From the NCBI GenBank assembly GCA_017883265.1, contig JADGNX010000005.1:1-38176 (forward strand): 38,176 nt of DNA. Reading direction: 5' to 3'. Under the pieces are notes generated by a model. That model made no database searches, had not been told where the DNA came from, and saw only the letters and a program-made list of their open reading frames with translations. Origin of the DNA: Thermoanaerobaculia bacterium. Its GTDB lineage: Bacteria > Acidobacteriota > Thermoanaerobaculia > Gp7-AA8. Positions 16,786-24,852 of the stretch are shown piece after piece (within the stretch, counting starts at the first letter, position 1; every line of letters starts with the position of its first letter). A program made the position numbers and the translations under genes.

Positions 16786-17877
16786 TCAATGGGCCTGTAT
16801 CGTCGACGGCAGAAAGTAGAGGGCCACGGCGATGATGGCGTAGACCGCCAGCAACTGGATCCCTTCGTACCAGTTCGATTCTCCATCCATCACCAGATAA
16901 GAAAAGATCGCCACGCCCAGACCGACGGCCAGAATCTCGAACGGCGAAAAGATCAGATCGAGGGGGTGGCCGAGCGGATACGAGATGAAGACAAGGACCG
17001 GCGTTACGAACAGGGCGATCTGGACGCTCGACTGCATGGCGATGTTGAGCGCCGTATCCATCTGGTTACGCATGGCCAGCACCACGGATGTCGAGTGCTC
17101 GGCGGCGTTGCCGACGATCGCCAGGACTACGAATCCGAGGAAGATCTCGTTCATGCCCCAACGGTGTCCAGCTTCCCGGACCGCTCCCACCAGCCCTTCG
17201 GCCACCACGGCCATCAGAGCGCTCGACACGAGGAGCAGGGCCAGCGCCTTCCTGCGGCTCCAGAGACGGCCAGGCTTCTCACCTTCCCTGGATGCAGGAG
17301 CCCCGAGCAGACCCTTGTGCGTCTTGAAGGTGAAGAGAAGACCGAGTCCGTAGCAGATGATGAGGATGATGGAGGTGCCGATGGAGACCTGGTGGATCAG
17401 CGATCCGTGGTGAGTGCGGAGGGCGGTGCGGAAGAAGAGCGCCGGCACCAGAAACGAGCTGACCGCAAGGATGAGCTGCCCGGCTTGCGACTCGGCGGCC
17501 AGTGCATTGAACTGCTGCTTATCGCGACCCAACCCTCCCAGCAGCATCGATAGTCCAGCCACGAAGAGGAGATTCCCGACGATCGAGCCGGCGAACGACG
17601 CCCGGACGACATCCGGCAGGCCGGCCCGGATGGCGAAGATGGCGATGATCATCTCGGCCAGGTTGCCGAAGGTGGCGTTGAAGAGCGCGCCGTAAGTCGG
17701 TCCCATCCGGTGAGCGAGCTGCTCGGTGCTCGCTCCGATCCAGGCCGCGAGCGGCAGGACGGCCAGGCAGGAGACGATGAAGAGCCAGACCCGGTCGCCG
17801 TGTGAGAGCTCGAGGTACAGCGACAGAGGAATGGTCAGGGCGAGTACGAGGTGCGCGACGCGCTTGACCCTTTCCAT
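16786..17877 (-). CDS. cax: Calcium/proton antiporter (CaCA family)
   Basis: 363 aa polytopic; GALFNATFGNLAEMIIAIFAIRAG and GFVVLAIVGNAAEHSTSVVLAMRNQMDTALNIAMQSSVQIALFVTPVLV are the duplicated CaCA alpha-repeats. Confidence 0.95.
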   Translation of the reverse strand: MERVKRVAHLVLALTIPLSLYLELSHGDRVWLFIVSCLAVLPLAAWIGASTEQLAHRMGPTYGALFNATFGNLAEMIIAIFAIRAGLPDVVRASFAGSIVGNLLFVAGLSMLLGGLGRDKQQFNALAAESQAGQLILAVSSFLVPALFFRTALRTHHGSLIHQVSIGTSIILIICYGLGLLFTFKTHKGLLGAPASREGEKPGRLWSRRKALALLLVSSALMAVVAEGLVGAVREAGHRWGMNEIFLGFVVLAIVGNAAEHSTSVVLAMRNQMDTALNIAMQSSVQIALFVTPVLVFISYPLGHPLDLIFSPFEILAVGLGVAIFSYLVMDGESNWYEGIQLLAVYAIIAVALYFLPSTIQAH

Positions 17878-17906
17878 GGCGCGGCAGTCTGTGGTGCGCG
17901 GGGAGG

Positions 17907-17935
17907 GGTGTCAAGAGTCCTCGACCCTTGACACC
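17907..17935. promoter_or_regulatory. 29-bp palindrome supplying TTGACA to both divergent promoters
   Basis: GGTGTCAAG-a-GTC-ctc-GAC-c-CTTGACACC between start codons 17877(-) and 17966(+). Confidence 0.65.
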
Positions 17936-17965
17936 TGCAGCGACCCGAGATGAGACTCTCGTCCC

Positions 17966-18751
17966 ATGACGACCATCGTGACTGCCATCGAGAACGGCGT
18001 GGCTACGATCACGCTGAACCGGCCGGAAAAGCTGAATTCATTCGGCGGATCGATGCGAGAGGAGCTGATGGCCGCCTTGCAGAGGATTGCCGCCGACGAA
18101 AATGTGCGCGTGGCGATCGTCACCGGGGCCGGACGCGCTTTCTCGGCCGGGGGCGACGTCGAGCGGATGCGAAGCCTGCAGAAGGAGGGAGACGAGGCGG
18201 CGTTCGGCGAGTTGCTCGCTGCAGGACGCAAGGTGGTGACGCTCATCCGGCACATGCCGCAGTTCGTCATCGCCTCGATCAACGGTGTGGCCGCCGGCGC
18301 CGGTTGCAATCTCGCTCTGGCCTGCGATTACCGGATGGCCGCCGATACGGCGAAGCTCGGTGAGACATTCGTTCGCATCGGCCTGCATCCCGATTGGGGC
18401 GGTACCTTCTTCCTTCCGCGTCTCGTCGGAACGAGCCGGGCCATGGAGATCATGATGACCGGACGGATGGTCGACGCGGATGAAGCGCTGCGCATCGGAA
18501 TGGTCGACCGGGTGGTCACCGCCGGCGAGCTCTCGGCCGCGACCACCGCGCTGGCTCGTTCAGTCGCCGATGGACCGCCGCTCCCTCTCTCGGCGCTCAA
18601 GCGCACCCTCTACGCCTCGGCAGAAAACGACCTGGCGTCGCAGATCGATCTGGAAAGCGACATCCAGCTCCAGGCCTTCCGCTCACGCGACGCGGCGGAA
18701 GGCATGAACGCGTTTTTCGAGAAGAGGCCGCCGAAGTTCGGCTCTCGATAG
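17966..18751 (+). CDS. Enoyl-CoA hydratase/isomerase family protein
   Basis: 261 aa; ITLNRPEKLNSFG, TGAGRAFSAGGDVERM, SINGVAAGAGCNLALACDYRMA, GLHPDWGGTFFLPRLVG. Confidence 0.95.
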   Translation: MTTIVTAIENGVATITLNRPEKLNSFGGSMREELMAALQRIAADENVRVAIVTGAGRAFSAGGDVERMRSLQKEGDEAAFGELLAAGRKVVTLIRHMPQFVIASINGVAAGAGCNLALACDYRMAADTAKLGETFVRIGLHPDWGGTFFLPRLVGTSRAMEIMMTGRMVDADEALRIGMVDRVVTAGELSAATTALARSVADGPPLPLSALKRTLYASAENDLASQIDLESDIQLQAFRSRDAAEGMNAFFEKRPPKFGSR

Positions 18752-18812
18752 AGGTCCCGATGCGGGGGCCGGCATGGCCACTCCCCCAATGAGTCAGTTA
18801 GGTTCTTGCGGC

Positions 18813-18830
18813 CGAAGTCCTCAGACTTCG
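18813..18830. terminator. Hairpin CGAAGTC-CTCA-GACTTCG between convergent genes
   Basis: Perfect 7-bp stem, 4-nt loop, between 18751 (+ stop) and 18841 (- stop). Confidence 0.5.
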
Positions 18831-18840
18831 TCTGCAGAAT

Positions 18841-20547
18841 TCAGACGCTCTTGACGATGAGGAGAGTCTGATCGTCCTTCTGCGGCGCTTCGCCGACGAA
18901 TGCGTCGACCTCCCGGGTGATTGCCTCCGCCAGCTGGCGCGCCGTGGCTGACAGGTTCGAAGTCAGGATCGCTTCGAGCCGGGGATTCTCGAACTCCTCG
19001 CCGGCCAGGTTCTCCGCTTCGGTGATCCCATCGCTGTAGACGACGAAGGTCGAGCCCGTCGGGAAGGGGCGAGTCTGCGTGCTGTAACGGGAATTGGGCA
19101 TGATGCCGATCGGCAGCCCGTGCGAGTTGACCTGCTCCATCCGATCGCCTATGAGGATGTAGGCCGGATTGTGGCCGGCGTTGACGTAGCGGATCGTCTC
19201 ATCCTCCCGATCGAACGAGGCCAGCACCATGGTGATGAACTTGTTCTCGGCCGACCAGCGATGAATGTGCCGGTTCAGCTCCGTGGCAATCTCGGCCAGC
19301 TCACGACCCTCGGCAAAGAGGAGTTGCAGGGCGGCATGGAGGGCTGACACGAGCAGAGCCGCAGGCATCGACTTGCCCGCCACGTCGGCGACGCAAACGA
19401 TGAGAGAACCGTCGCGCTCGACAAATCCGTGGTAGTCGCCGCCGACCTGCCGCGCCGGACGGGCCACCGCGGCCAGATCGAAGCCGGCAACAGCAGGGGT
19501 CTTCTTGGGAAGGATGTCGCGCTGGATCGTCGCGGCCAGCTCCAGATCGCGCTCCATGGCCTGCTTCTCGAGGGCCTGACGGTGAAGTCGCGCGTTCTCG
19601 AGAGCAATGGCCACCTGGCTGCCGAAGAGCGAGAGGAGCCGGAGGTCGTTCTCCTCGAAGGCGCCGAGGCCGCCGTCGCGCGTTTCACGATCGGCGGCGG
19701 CGATGACTCCGATGACGTCGTTGTTGCCTCGAATAGGAAGCGCGATGAGGCTCCCACAGCCGGGGAAGATGCAGTCCGTATCGGAGTCGAAGGTCACAGG
19801 ACTGCTGTCGTTGAGAAGGCGACTGGCGAGGTCTGCATCAAGCTCGCGATCGAGGAACTCCGGCCGAACCTCGCCGAACGACCGATAGAGGATGAAGCGC
19901 GATCCCTCTCGAAGATAGAGCGCAGCACGGCGGGCATTGATGAGGGAGACGGTTCGTACAAGGATCTCCTCGGCCAACTCGTCCATGTTGAGGGTCGAGG
20001 CGATGGAGAGACCGATGTCGTACAGAGACTCGAGCTCCCAGAGCCGGTACTTGAGCTGAAAGTCCCCCTCGCGCATCTCGTGCGTGAGGCGCTGATTGGT
20101 CAGGACCGTGCTGGCGTAGGCGGCACCGAGCCGGATCAGTTCGAGCTCTCCTTCATCGCGACCGCCATTCCCTGCCGAATCGGTGAGGGCCACGAAGCCG
20201 AGCTGCTCCCGGGTGTTGCGAAGCGGGACGAGGATGCTCGGAGACGGGTGAAGAAGTGAAACGAAGGCCAGCTCGGCCACCTCGGGAAACGACGAGACCT
20301 GAAGAAGGCTCCCGGGACCGTCGGGGTCGATGAGCTCGGGCGCTTCGCAGGCACTCCTGGCAGCGAGGCGGAAGCCGCTATCGCGTTCGCGGAAGTAGAC
20401 GACGCCTGCGCTCGAGTCTGTGTGCCTCAGAAATGCATCGAGAATCAGAGTGCCGGACGCGGCGCTGGACTCGGATCGAGCGGGAGCCTTCTCGAGTTGC
20501 TGGAGATCGCGAAGGAACGACGAGAATTGCTGGATCGAGGAGGCCAT
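18841..20547 (-). CDS. GAF domain-containing PP2C-type (SpoIIE/RsbU-like) serine phosphatase
   Basis: 568 aa; GAF-like segments, then LELAATIQRDILPKKTPAVAGFDLAAVARPARQVGGDYHGFVERDGSLIVCVADVAGKSMPAALLVSALHAAL...YVNAGHNPAYIL...YSDGITEAEN. Confidence 0.93.
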   Translation of the reverse strand: MASSIQQFSSFLRDLQQLEKAPARSESSAASGTLILDAFLRHTDSSAGVVYFRERDSGFRLAARSACEAPELIDPDGPGSLLQVSSFPEVAELAFVSLLHPSPSILVPLRNTREQLGFVALTDSAGNGGRDEGELELIRLGAAYASTVLTNQRLTHEMREGDFQLKYRLWELESLYDIGLSIASTLNMDELAEEILVRTVSLINARRAALYLREGSRFILYRSFGEVRPEFLDRELDADLASRLLNDSSPVTFDSDTDCIFPGCGSLIALPIRGNNDVIGVIAAADRETRDGGLGAFEENDLRLLSLFGSQVAIALENARLHRQALEKQAMERDLELAATIQRDILPKKTPAVAGFDLAAVARPARQVGGDYHGFVERDGSLIVCVADVAGKSMPAALLVSALHAALQLLFAEGRELAEIATELNRHIHRWSAENKFITMVLASFDREDETIRYVNAGHNPAYILIGDRMEQVNSHGLPIGIMPNSRYSTQTRPFPTGSTFVVYSDGITEAENLAGEEFENPRLEAILTSNLSATARQLAEAITREVDAFVGEAPQKDDQTLLIVKSV

Positions 20548-20711
20548 GGTCTCTACGAGGGTATTAGTCTATCAGCAGCAAAACCCTGGAGCGGGCCGCG
20601 ACTGGATGGTGTGCGAGAACAGCTCAGTGGCCTGAAGGTTCTGTCAACCTGGGCAGCCCCGCGGGTCCAGGGGCGAGGTGAACGCCCTTCCCCTGAAGCG
20701 ATGGGAAGAGG

Positions 20712-21062
20712 CTACAGAGTCAGCTCGCGCACGGCCGACTCTTCGTCCGGAAAAATCGCGGCGTACTGGGCCAGTCCCATGATCTGGAATGTCTTCTGAA
20801 TGACCGGCGTGAGGCAGCAGAAGGAGAGTCGCCCCCCCTTCTCCATCATTTTCTCGATGATCTCGATGAGGATGCTGATACCGATGGAGTTGACGATTTT
20901 GGTCTCGCGCAGGTTGAGCAGGAGCGACCGTACTCCCCCGTCCATGAGCTCGTAGGCTCGAGCGGCGATTTCCTCGCCTCCTACGTTGTTGATATACCCC
21001 TTCGTGTAGAGAATCGCACCGTTGGGCTTGCGCTCTACAGCGACCTTCAGCTCGTCCGTCAT
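20712..21062 (-). CDS. STAS-domain anti-sigma factor antagonist (RsbV-like)
   Basis: 116 aa; LLLNLRETKIVNSIGISILIEIIEKMMEKGGRLSFCCLTPVIQKTFQIMGL. Confidence 0.9.
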   Translation of the reverse strand: MTDELKVAVERKPNGAILYTKGYINNVGGEEIAARAYELMDGGVRSLLLNLRETKIVNSIGISILIEIIEKMMEKGGRLSFCCLTPVIQKTFQIMGLAQYAAIFPDEESAVRELTL

Positions 21063-21502
21063 ATCGCCTTCTCGCCGTACTTGACCATGTGAATGGTAGT
21101 CCCGTCCGCACTGGATGAGATGTCTACCTCATCCATGTGTGCTTCGATGATTTGCAGACCCCAGCCCCGCTTGTGCGAGACGCCTTCGTGATGGCGGCGC
21201 CTCGATCTGGCCTGGTCGAGGTCGAACCCGCGCCCATGATCGGTGATCCAGACGTCGATGCGCGGCGCTCCGTCCGCTCCGGAACTGCCACGGAATCTTA
21301 GATACATGCGCCCATCGGCGCAACCGGAATGCTCGCGGGCGTTGATGCAGGCCTCGATGATGGCGTGAGTCATCTCATCGATCTTTTCGGAGCTCAGGCC
21401 CAGCTCCCTCGCGAGGTTGCCCGCGGCACGCGCAGCGGCGATCTCGATGTCGGGGACCATTGGAAGCGTGAGGTCCATCTGCCGCTCGGCGGTCGTGGTC
21501 AT
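21059..21502 (-). CDS. Serine kinase/anti-sigma factor (RsbW-like HATPase_c_2)
   Basis: 147 aa; EMTHAIIEACINAREHSG, VWITDHGRGFDLDQ, RGWGLQIIEAHMDEVDISSSADGTTIHMVKY; 4-nt overlap with the STAS gene. Confidence 0.92.
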   Translation of the reverse strand: MTTTAERQMDLTLPMVPDIEIAAARAAGNLARELGLSSEKIDEMTHAIIEACINAREHSGCADGRMYLRFRGSSGADGAPRIDVWITDHGRGFDLDQARSRRRHHEGVSHKRGWGLQIIEAHMDEVDISSSADGTTIHMVKYGEKAI

Positions 21503-21521
21503 GAGGCGGTAGTCCTGATCC

Positions 21522-21683
21522 TCAGAACGCCAGAAAGATGGCTGCGACGGACTTGATCCACTCCGGGATCCCGAAATGCTGTTCGAAGGCCAGAAGAACG
21601 AATGAGTTCAGAGCGAGCATCGCCGGCATGGCGTAGGAAAACTGAATCGCTGTCTCGATCTTGGCTTTGACGTAGTGGCTCAT
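21522..21683 (-). CDS. 53-aa putative small membrane protein upstream of the RsbW-like gene
   Basis: ATG 21683 to TGA 21522: MSHYVKAKIETAIQFSYAMPAMLALNSFVLLAFEQHFGIPEWIKSVAAIFLAF; purine/G-rich AAAAAGGGGG upstream; below the ORF track cutoff. Confidence 0.6.
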   Translation of the reverse strand: MSHYVKAKIETAIQFSYAMPAMLALNSFVLLAFEQHFGIPEWIKSVAAIFLAF

Positions 21684-21890
21684 GGCGCCCCCTTTTTGAA
21701 GTCGGGAGGGCTAAGAGCAACGCGACTGCCACGGGCCGCATCGGGAACATTTCAGTCGTAAATTGCTGATTCAAAGGCATTTATAGAATCGCACCGCATC
21801 ATCTCAATGGAAACGACACCGGGGAGAAACGCCACACTTTCGATCAACAGAACCAGAATACAATCGTAAGTTACGTCTTGTCAATGACTT

Positions 21891-23420
21891 CTAATGAATG
21901 TTCCATTTATCCACAATAGGGTTATTTTGCCCCAATCGGTCGCGGTGCCTATAGAGAGTCTTCCGGTCGATCCCTAGAATTCGAGACGCCTTGGTCATAT
22001 TTCCTCCGGTGTGAGCCAGCACCCGGGCGATATAACGGCGCTCGAGATCATCGAGCGTTGGCAGATCGGCTCCCAATTCCCCCTCCGGCCCGATACGCGC
22101 CTCCTCGGGCAGGAGCAGATCTCCCGGATCGATGACCGGATCGGTGGTCAGGGCCAGCGCTCCCTCGATGAGATTCTCCAGCTCGCGGACGTTGCCCGGA
22201 AACTGATAGTGCATCAGCCGCTGCAGCGCCTCCTGCGTGATCCGCACATCGTGCAATCCTTCGCGCTTCCCGTACTTGTCGAGGAAGAAGCGGACCAGCT
22301 TCGGGATGTCGTCGCGCCGGTCGCGCAGCGGCGGAAGGACGATCTCCACGACCTTCAGACGGTAGTAGAGATCCTGGCGAAACTCGCCCACTTCGATCAT
22401 CTGTTCGAGATCGCGGTGCGTGGCTGCAAGAATCCGCACGTCCACAGCGATGCGCCGGCGCCCCCCCAGCTTTTCGATCTCACGCTCCTGCAGGACCCGG
22501 AGCAGTTTGGCCTGCAGGGCCGGCGCGATGTCGCCAACCTCGTCGAGGAAGACGGTGCCGCCGCGCGCCATCTCGAACTTTCCCGGCCGCGCTTCCACGC
22601 CGGTGGCCACGCCGCGCTCGATACCGAACAGCTCGGACTCGAGGAGCGTCTCCGGCAAAGCGGCGCAGTTGATGGCCACGAACGGCCCGTCGCGGCGCGG
22701 CGAATTGCCATGGATGAGACGAGCCACCATCTCCTTCCCCGTTCCCGATTCGCCGCGGATGAGCACGTTGGCGTGGCTGTCCGCCACCCGGGCCACCAGA
22801 TCGATCACCCGCTGCATCTTCGACGAGTCGCCGATCATGAGACGATCGTTGTACTCGCGCAGCATCCGCTGCTTCAGCGAGCGGTTCTCATCCTCGAGCG
22901 ATTCCCGGACCATGTTGAGACGATGGTAGTTGCGAGCGTTGTCCACCGCCGCTCCCCCGATCGCCGCGAGCGAGCCGAGGAAGCGAAGATCGTCCTCGAC
23001 GAAGCTTCCACTCCCGGATCCCCGCTCTTCCTTGCCTCCCACTCCGATCGCCCCGACCACGGAGTCTCCGGACATCATGGGCGCCAGCAGAAGATCGCCG
23101 GCAGTGACTCCGAGAAACTTCGCCATCGGCGTCGAAAGGGGCACCCGGGTGCTCAGCAACCGGCGCACCGGCTCTTCGGCCAGAATCGACTGGGAGATGG
23201 ACGGCGGCTCGAACCCGAACGCGAAGAGATGCTGCACGTTCATCGTCTCGTCGATCGAGAAGACAAAGCCGACGGCCGCATCGAGTACCGAGATAGCCCT
23301 CTGCATCAACTCCTCGAGCAGCTCTCCCTCGGGGCGCAGAGTGTTCAGCGCACGGCCGACATCGTAGAGCGCTTCGAGCTGCAGCAGTTTACGTCGAAGC
23401 TCGAATTGAGTCTGCGGCAT
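21891..23420 (-). CDS. Sigma54-type AAA+ regulator with GAF domain and Fis HTH
   Basis: GESGTGKEMVARLIHG (Walker A), GGTVFLDEVGDI (Walker B), Fis-like C-terminus NMTKASRILGIDRKTLYRHRDRL. Start trimmed from 23633 to ATG 23420 (MPQTQFELRRKL); the upstream part of the ORF translates a repeat hairpin. Confidence 0.92.
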   Translation of the reverse strand: MPQTQFELRRKLLQLEALYDVGRALNTLRPEGELLEELMQRAISVLDAAVGFVFSIDETMNVQHLFAFGFEPPSISQSILAEEPVRRLLSTRVPLSTPMAKFLGVTAGDLLLAPMMSGDSVVGAIGVGGKEERGSGSGSFVEDDLRFLGSLAAIGGAAVDNARNYHRLNMVRESLEDENRSLKQRMLREYNDRLMIGDSSKMQRVIDLVARVADSHANVLIRGESGTGKEMVARLIHGNSPRRDGPFVAINCAALPETLLESELFGIERGVATGVEARPGKFEMARGGTVFLDEVGDIAPALQAKLLRVLQEREIEKLGGRRRIAVDVRILAATHRDLEQMIEVGEFRQDLYYRLKVVEIVLPPLRDRRDDIPKLVRFFLDKYGKREGLHDVRITQEALQRLMHYQFPGNVRELENLIEGALALTTDPVIDPGDLLLPEEARIGPEGELGADLPTLDDLERRYIARVLAHTGGNMTKASRILGIDRKTLYRHRDRLGQNNPIVDKWNIH

Positions 23421-23471
23421 GTCTAACGAGGCTCCACCACAGACCAACGAGATGTAGACCGCTCCGGTGAA

Positions 23472-23546
23472 TTCGAAGCCAGAAACCAGAAGCCAGAAAC
23501 CAGAACGGCCTTCTCTGGTTTCTGGTTTCTGGTTTCTGGTTTCGAA
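23472..23546. repeat. Large hairpin of CCAGAAA heptamers
   Basis: Left arm 23472-23505, loop CGGCCTT (23506-23512), right arm 23513-23546; 34-nt arms with 3 differences, two of which would be G.U pairs when the + strand is transcribed. Confidence 0.88.
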
Positions 23547-23556
23547 TCTCTGGTCA

Positions 23557-23913
23557 TCAGTCCTTCCCCAACGCACGACGGCACTGGCCGAGGAGAAAAT
23601 CGCAGTTCCATTCACGGTAGAAACCGGGGGCAATCGAATAGATTCTGGTGAGCAGGGACGAGGCCTCCACCCACCGGCGCATCTTCATGTCCGTTCGCGC
23701 CAGAAAATACATCGACTTGATCGTCTCCGGCGAGGGCTCTCCTCGCGCGACGATGGCCTCGAACCGCTGCGACGCCGTGTTGTAGTCGTGCTGTGTGAAG
23801 CTGCAGAGAGCCTGGGTGTAGGCGTCGCCGCTGGAACAGGACGCCGCCGCTCGCGCCGGATGCGTTACTGTGAGCAGCACGAGGATGCCGGCGACGGTCA
23901 AAGAATGCTTCAC
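23557..23913 (-). CDS. Small secreted TPR-like/hypothetical protein
   Basis: 118 aa, GTG start, signal peptide MKHSLTVAGILVLLTVTHPARAAA; helical repeat character. Confidence 0.65.
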   Translation of the reverse strand: MKHSLTVAGILVLLTVTHPARAAASCSSGDAYTQALCSFTQHDYNTASQRFEAIVARGEPSPETIKSMYFLARTDMKMRRWVEASSLLTRIYSIAPGFYREWNCDFLLGQCRRALGKD

Positions 23914-23930
23914 CGCCTCAGAATAGAACG

Positions 23931-24788
23931 ATGCGCCTTGGAATCATAGGAGGTGGACGCGCCGCCTGGGCCTTCGGCTCCGCCTGGCGGGCAGCCGGCC
24001 TTCCACTCTCCGGGATTGCGCTGCGGGCCGGCTCTGCCAGCCCTGCGGCCCGTCTTCTATCGCTCGATGTGATGACCGTGGCGGAGGTCGCCAGTACTTC
24101 CGATGTCGTGCTCGTTGCAGTCAGCGACCGGGCCATCCCGGCGATCGCCGCTGAAGTCTCAGGCGCAGCGGCGGCGGTATTCCACTGCAGCGGATCACTC
24201 CCCGGCGCGGTCTTCGGCGATCGTTCGAATGCTTTCTCGCTCCATCCCTTCCGGGCCCTACCCGCCGTCGGCGAGCCGGTGACGCTCCGCGACACGCTCA
24301 TGGTCTATGAGGGACCGGACGACGCCGTCCACGATGCCCTCCGCGTCGTCGAGATCTGTGGCGGGATATTCGGGCGGATACCGGCGGAGCAGAAAGCGCG
24401 CTACCACGCCGCCGCCGTTTTCGCCGCCAACCATGTAGCCGCCATGCTTCAGATGTCCGAAGAGATTCTCCAGAGCGTCGCTCTTGACATCCCGGCTGCA
24501 GACACACCCACCCTGACCATCCTCCGTCGGGCCATCGTCGATCTGGCCGCCTCGGCTTCCTCAAACTGGCTGCATCAGCGAGGAGCAGCCTCCTTTACCG
24601 GTCCCGCCGCGCGGGGCGAGCGCCAGGTCGTGGCCGGACACCTGGCTGCCCTGGCCGGCGTTCCTCATCTCCAGCGGATCTATCGCCAACTGGCGGCGGA
24701 AATCCTTGGAAGGACCGCCGGAGCCGGAGCCCTGGATGGCGACGATGCTCTCGAAAAGTGGCTTTCCGACAATAGTTTCCTTCCTTGA
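23931..24788 (+). CDS. DUF2520/Rossmann-like oxidoreductase
   Basis: 285 aa; MRLGIIGGGRAAWAFGSAWRAAGLPLSG, VLVAVSDRAIPAIA, VFHCSGSLPG, SLHPFRALP. Confidence 0.85.
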   Translation: MRLGIIGGGRAAWAFGSAWRAAGLPLSGIALRAGSASPAARLLSLDVMTVAEVASTSDVVLVAVSDRAIPAIAAEVSGAAAAVFHCSGSLPGAVFGDRSNAFSLHPFRALPAVGEPVTLRDTLMVYEGPDDAVHDALRVVEICGGIFGRIPAEQKARYHAAAVFAANHVAAMLQMSEEILQSVALDIPAADTPTLTILRRAIVDLAASASSNWLHQRGAASFTGPAARGERQVVAGHLAALAGVPHLQRIYRQLAAEILGRTAGAGALDGDDALEKWLSDNSFLP

Positions 24789-24852
24789 CCCCTTCGAAAA
24801 CCGGGTGCTACGATCGCTGTCCGCTCCGGCGGAATCCGCGGGGCTCGATCCG

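Noticed and set aside
16711-16788. Possible CRISPR array
   Set aside because: 7-bp units without spacers and with inverted symmetry; not CRISPR-like. No cas genes in the window.
22011-23426. 471-aa plus-strand ORF
   Set aside because: Antisense shadow of the AAA+ regulator; no domain signature.
23421-23633. N-terminal extension of the AAA+ regulator ORF
   Set aside because: Translates the CCAGAAA hairpin (ETRNQKPETREGRSGFWLLVSGF); ATG 23420 is a better start.
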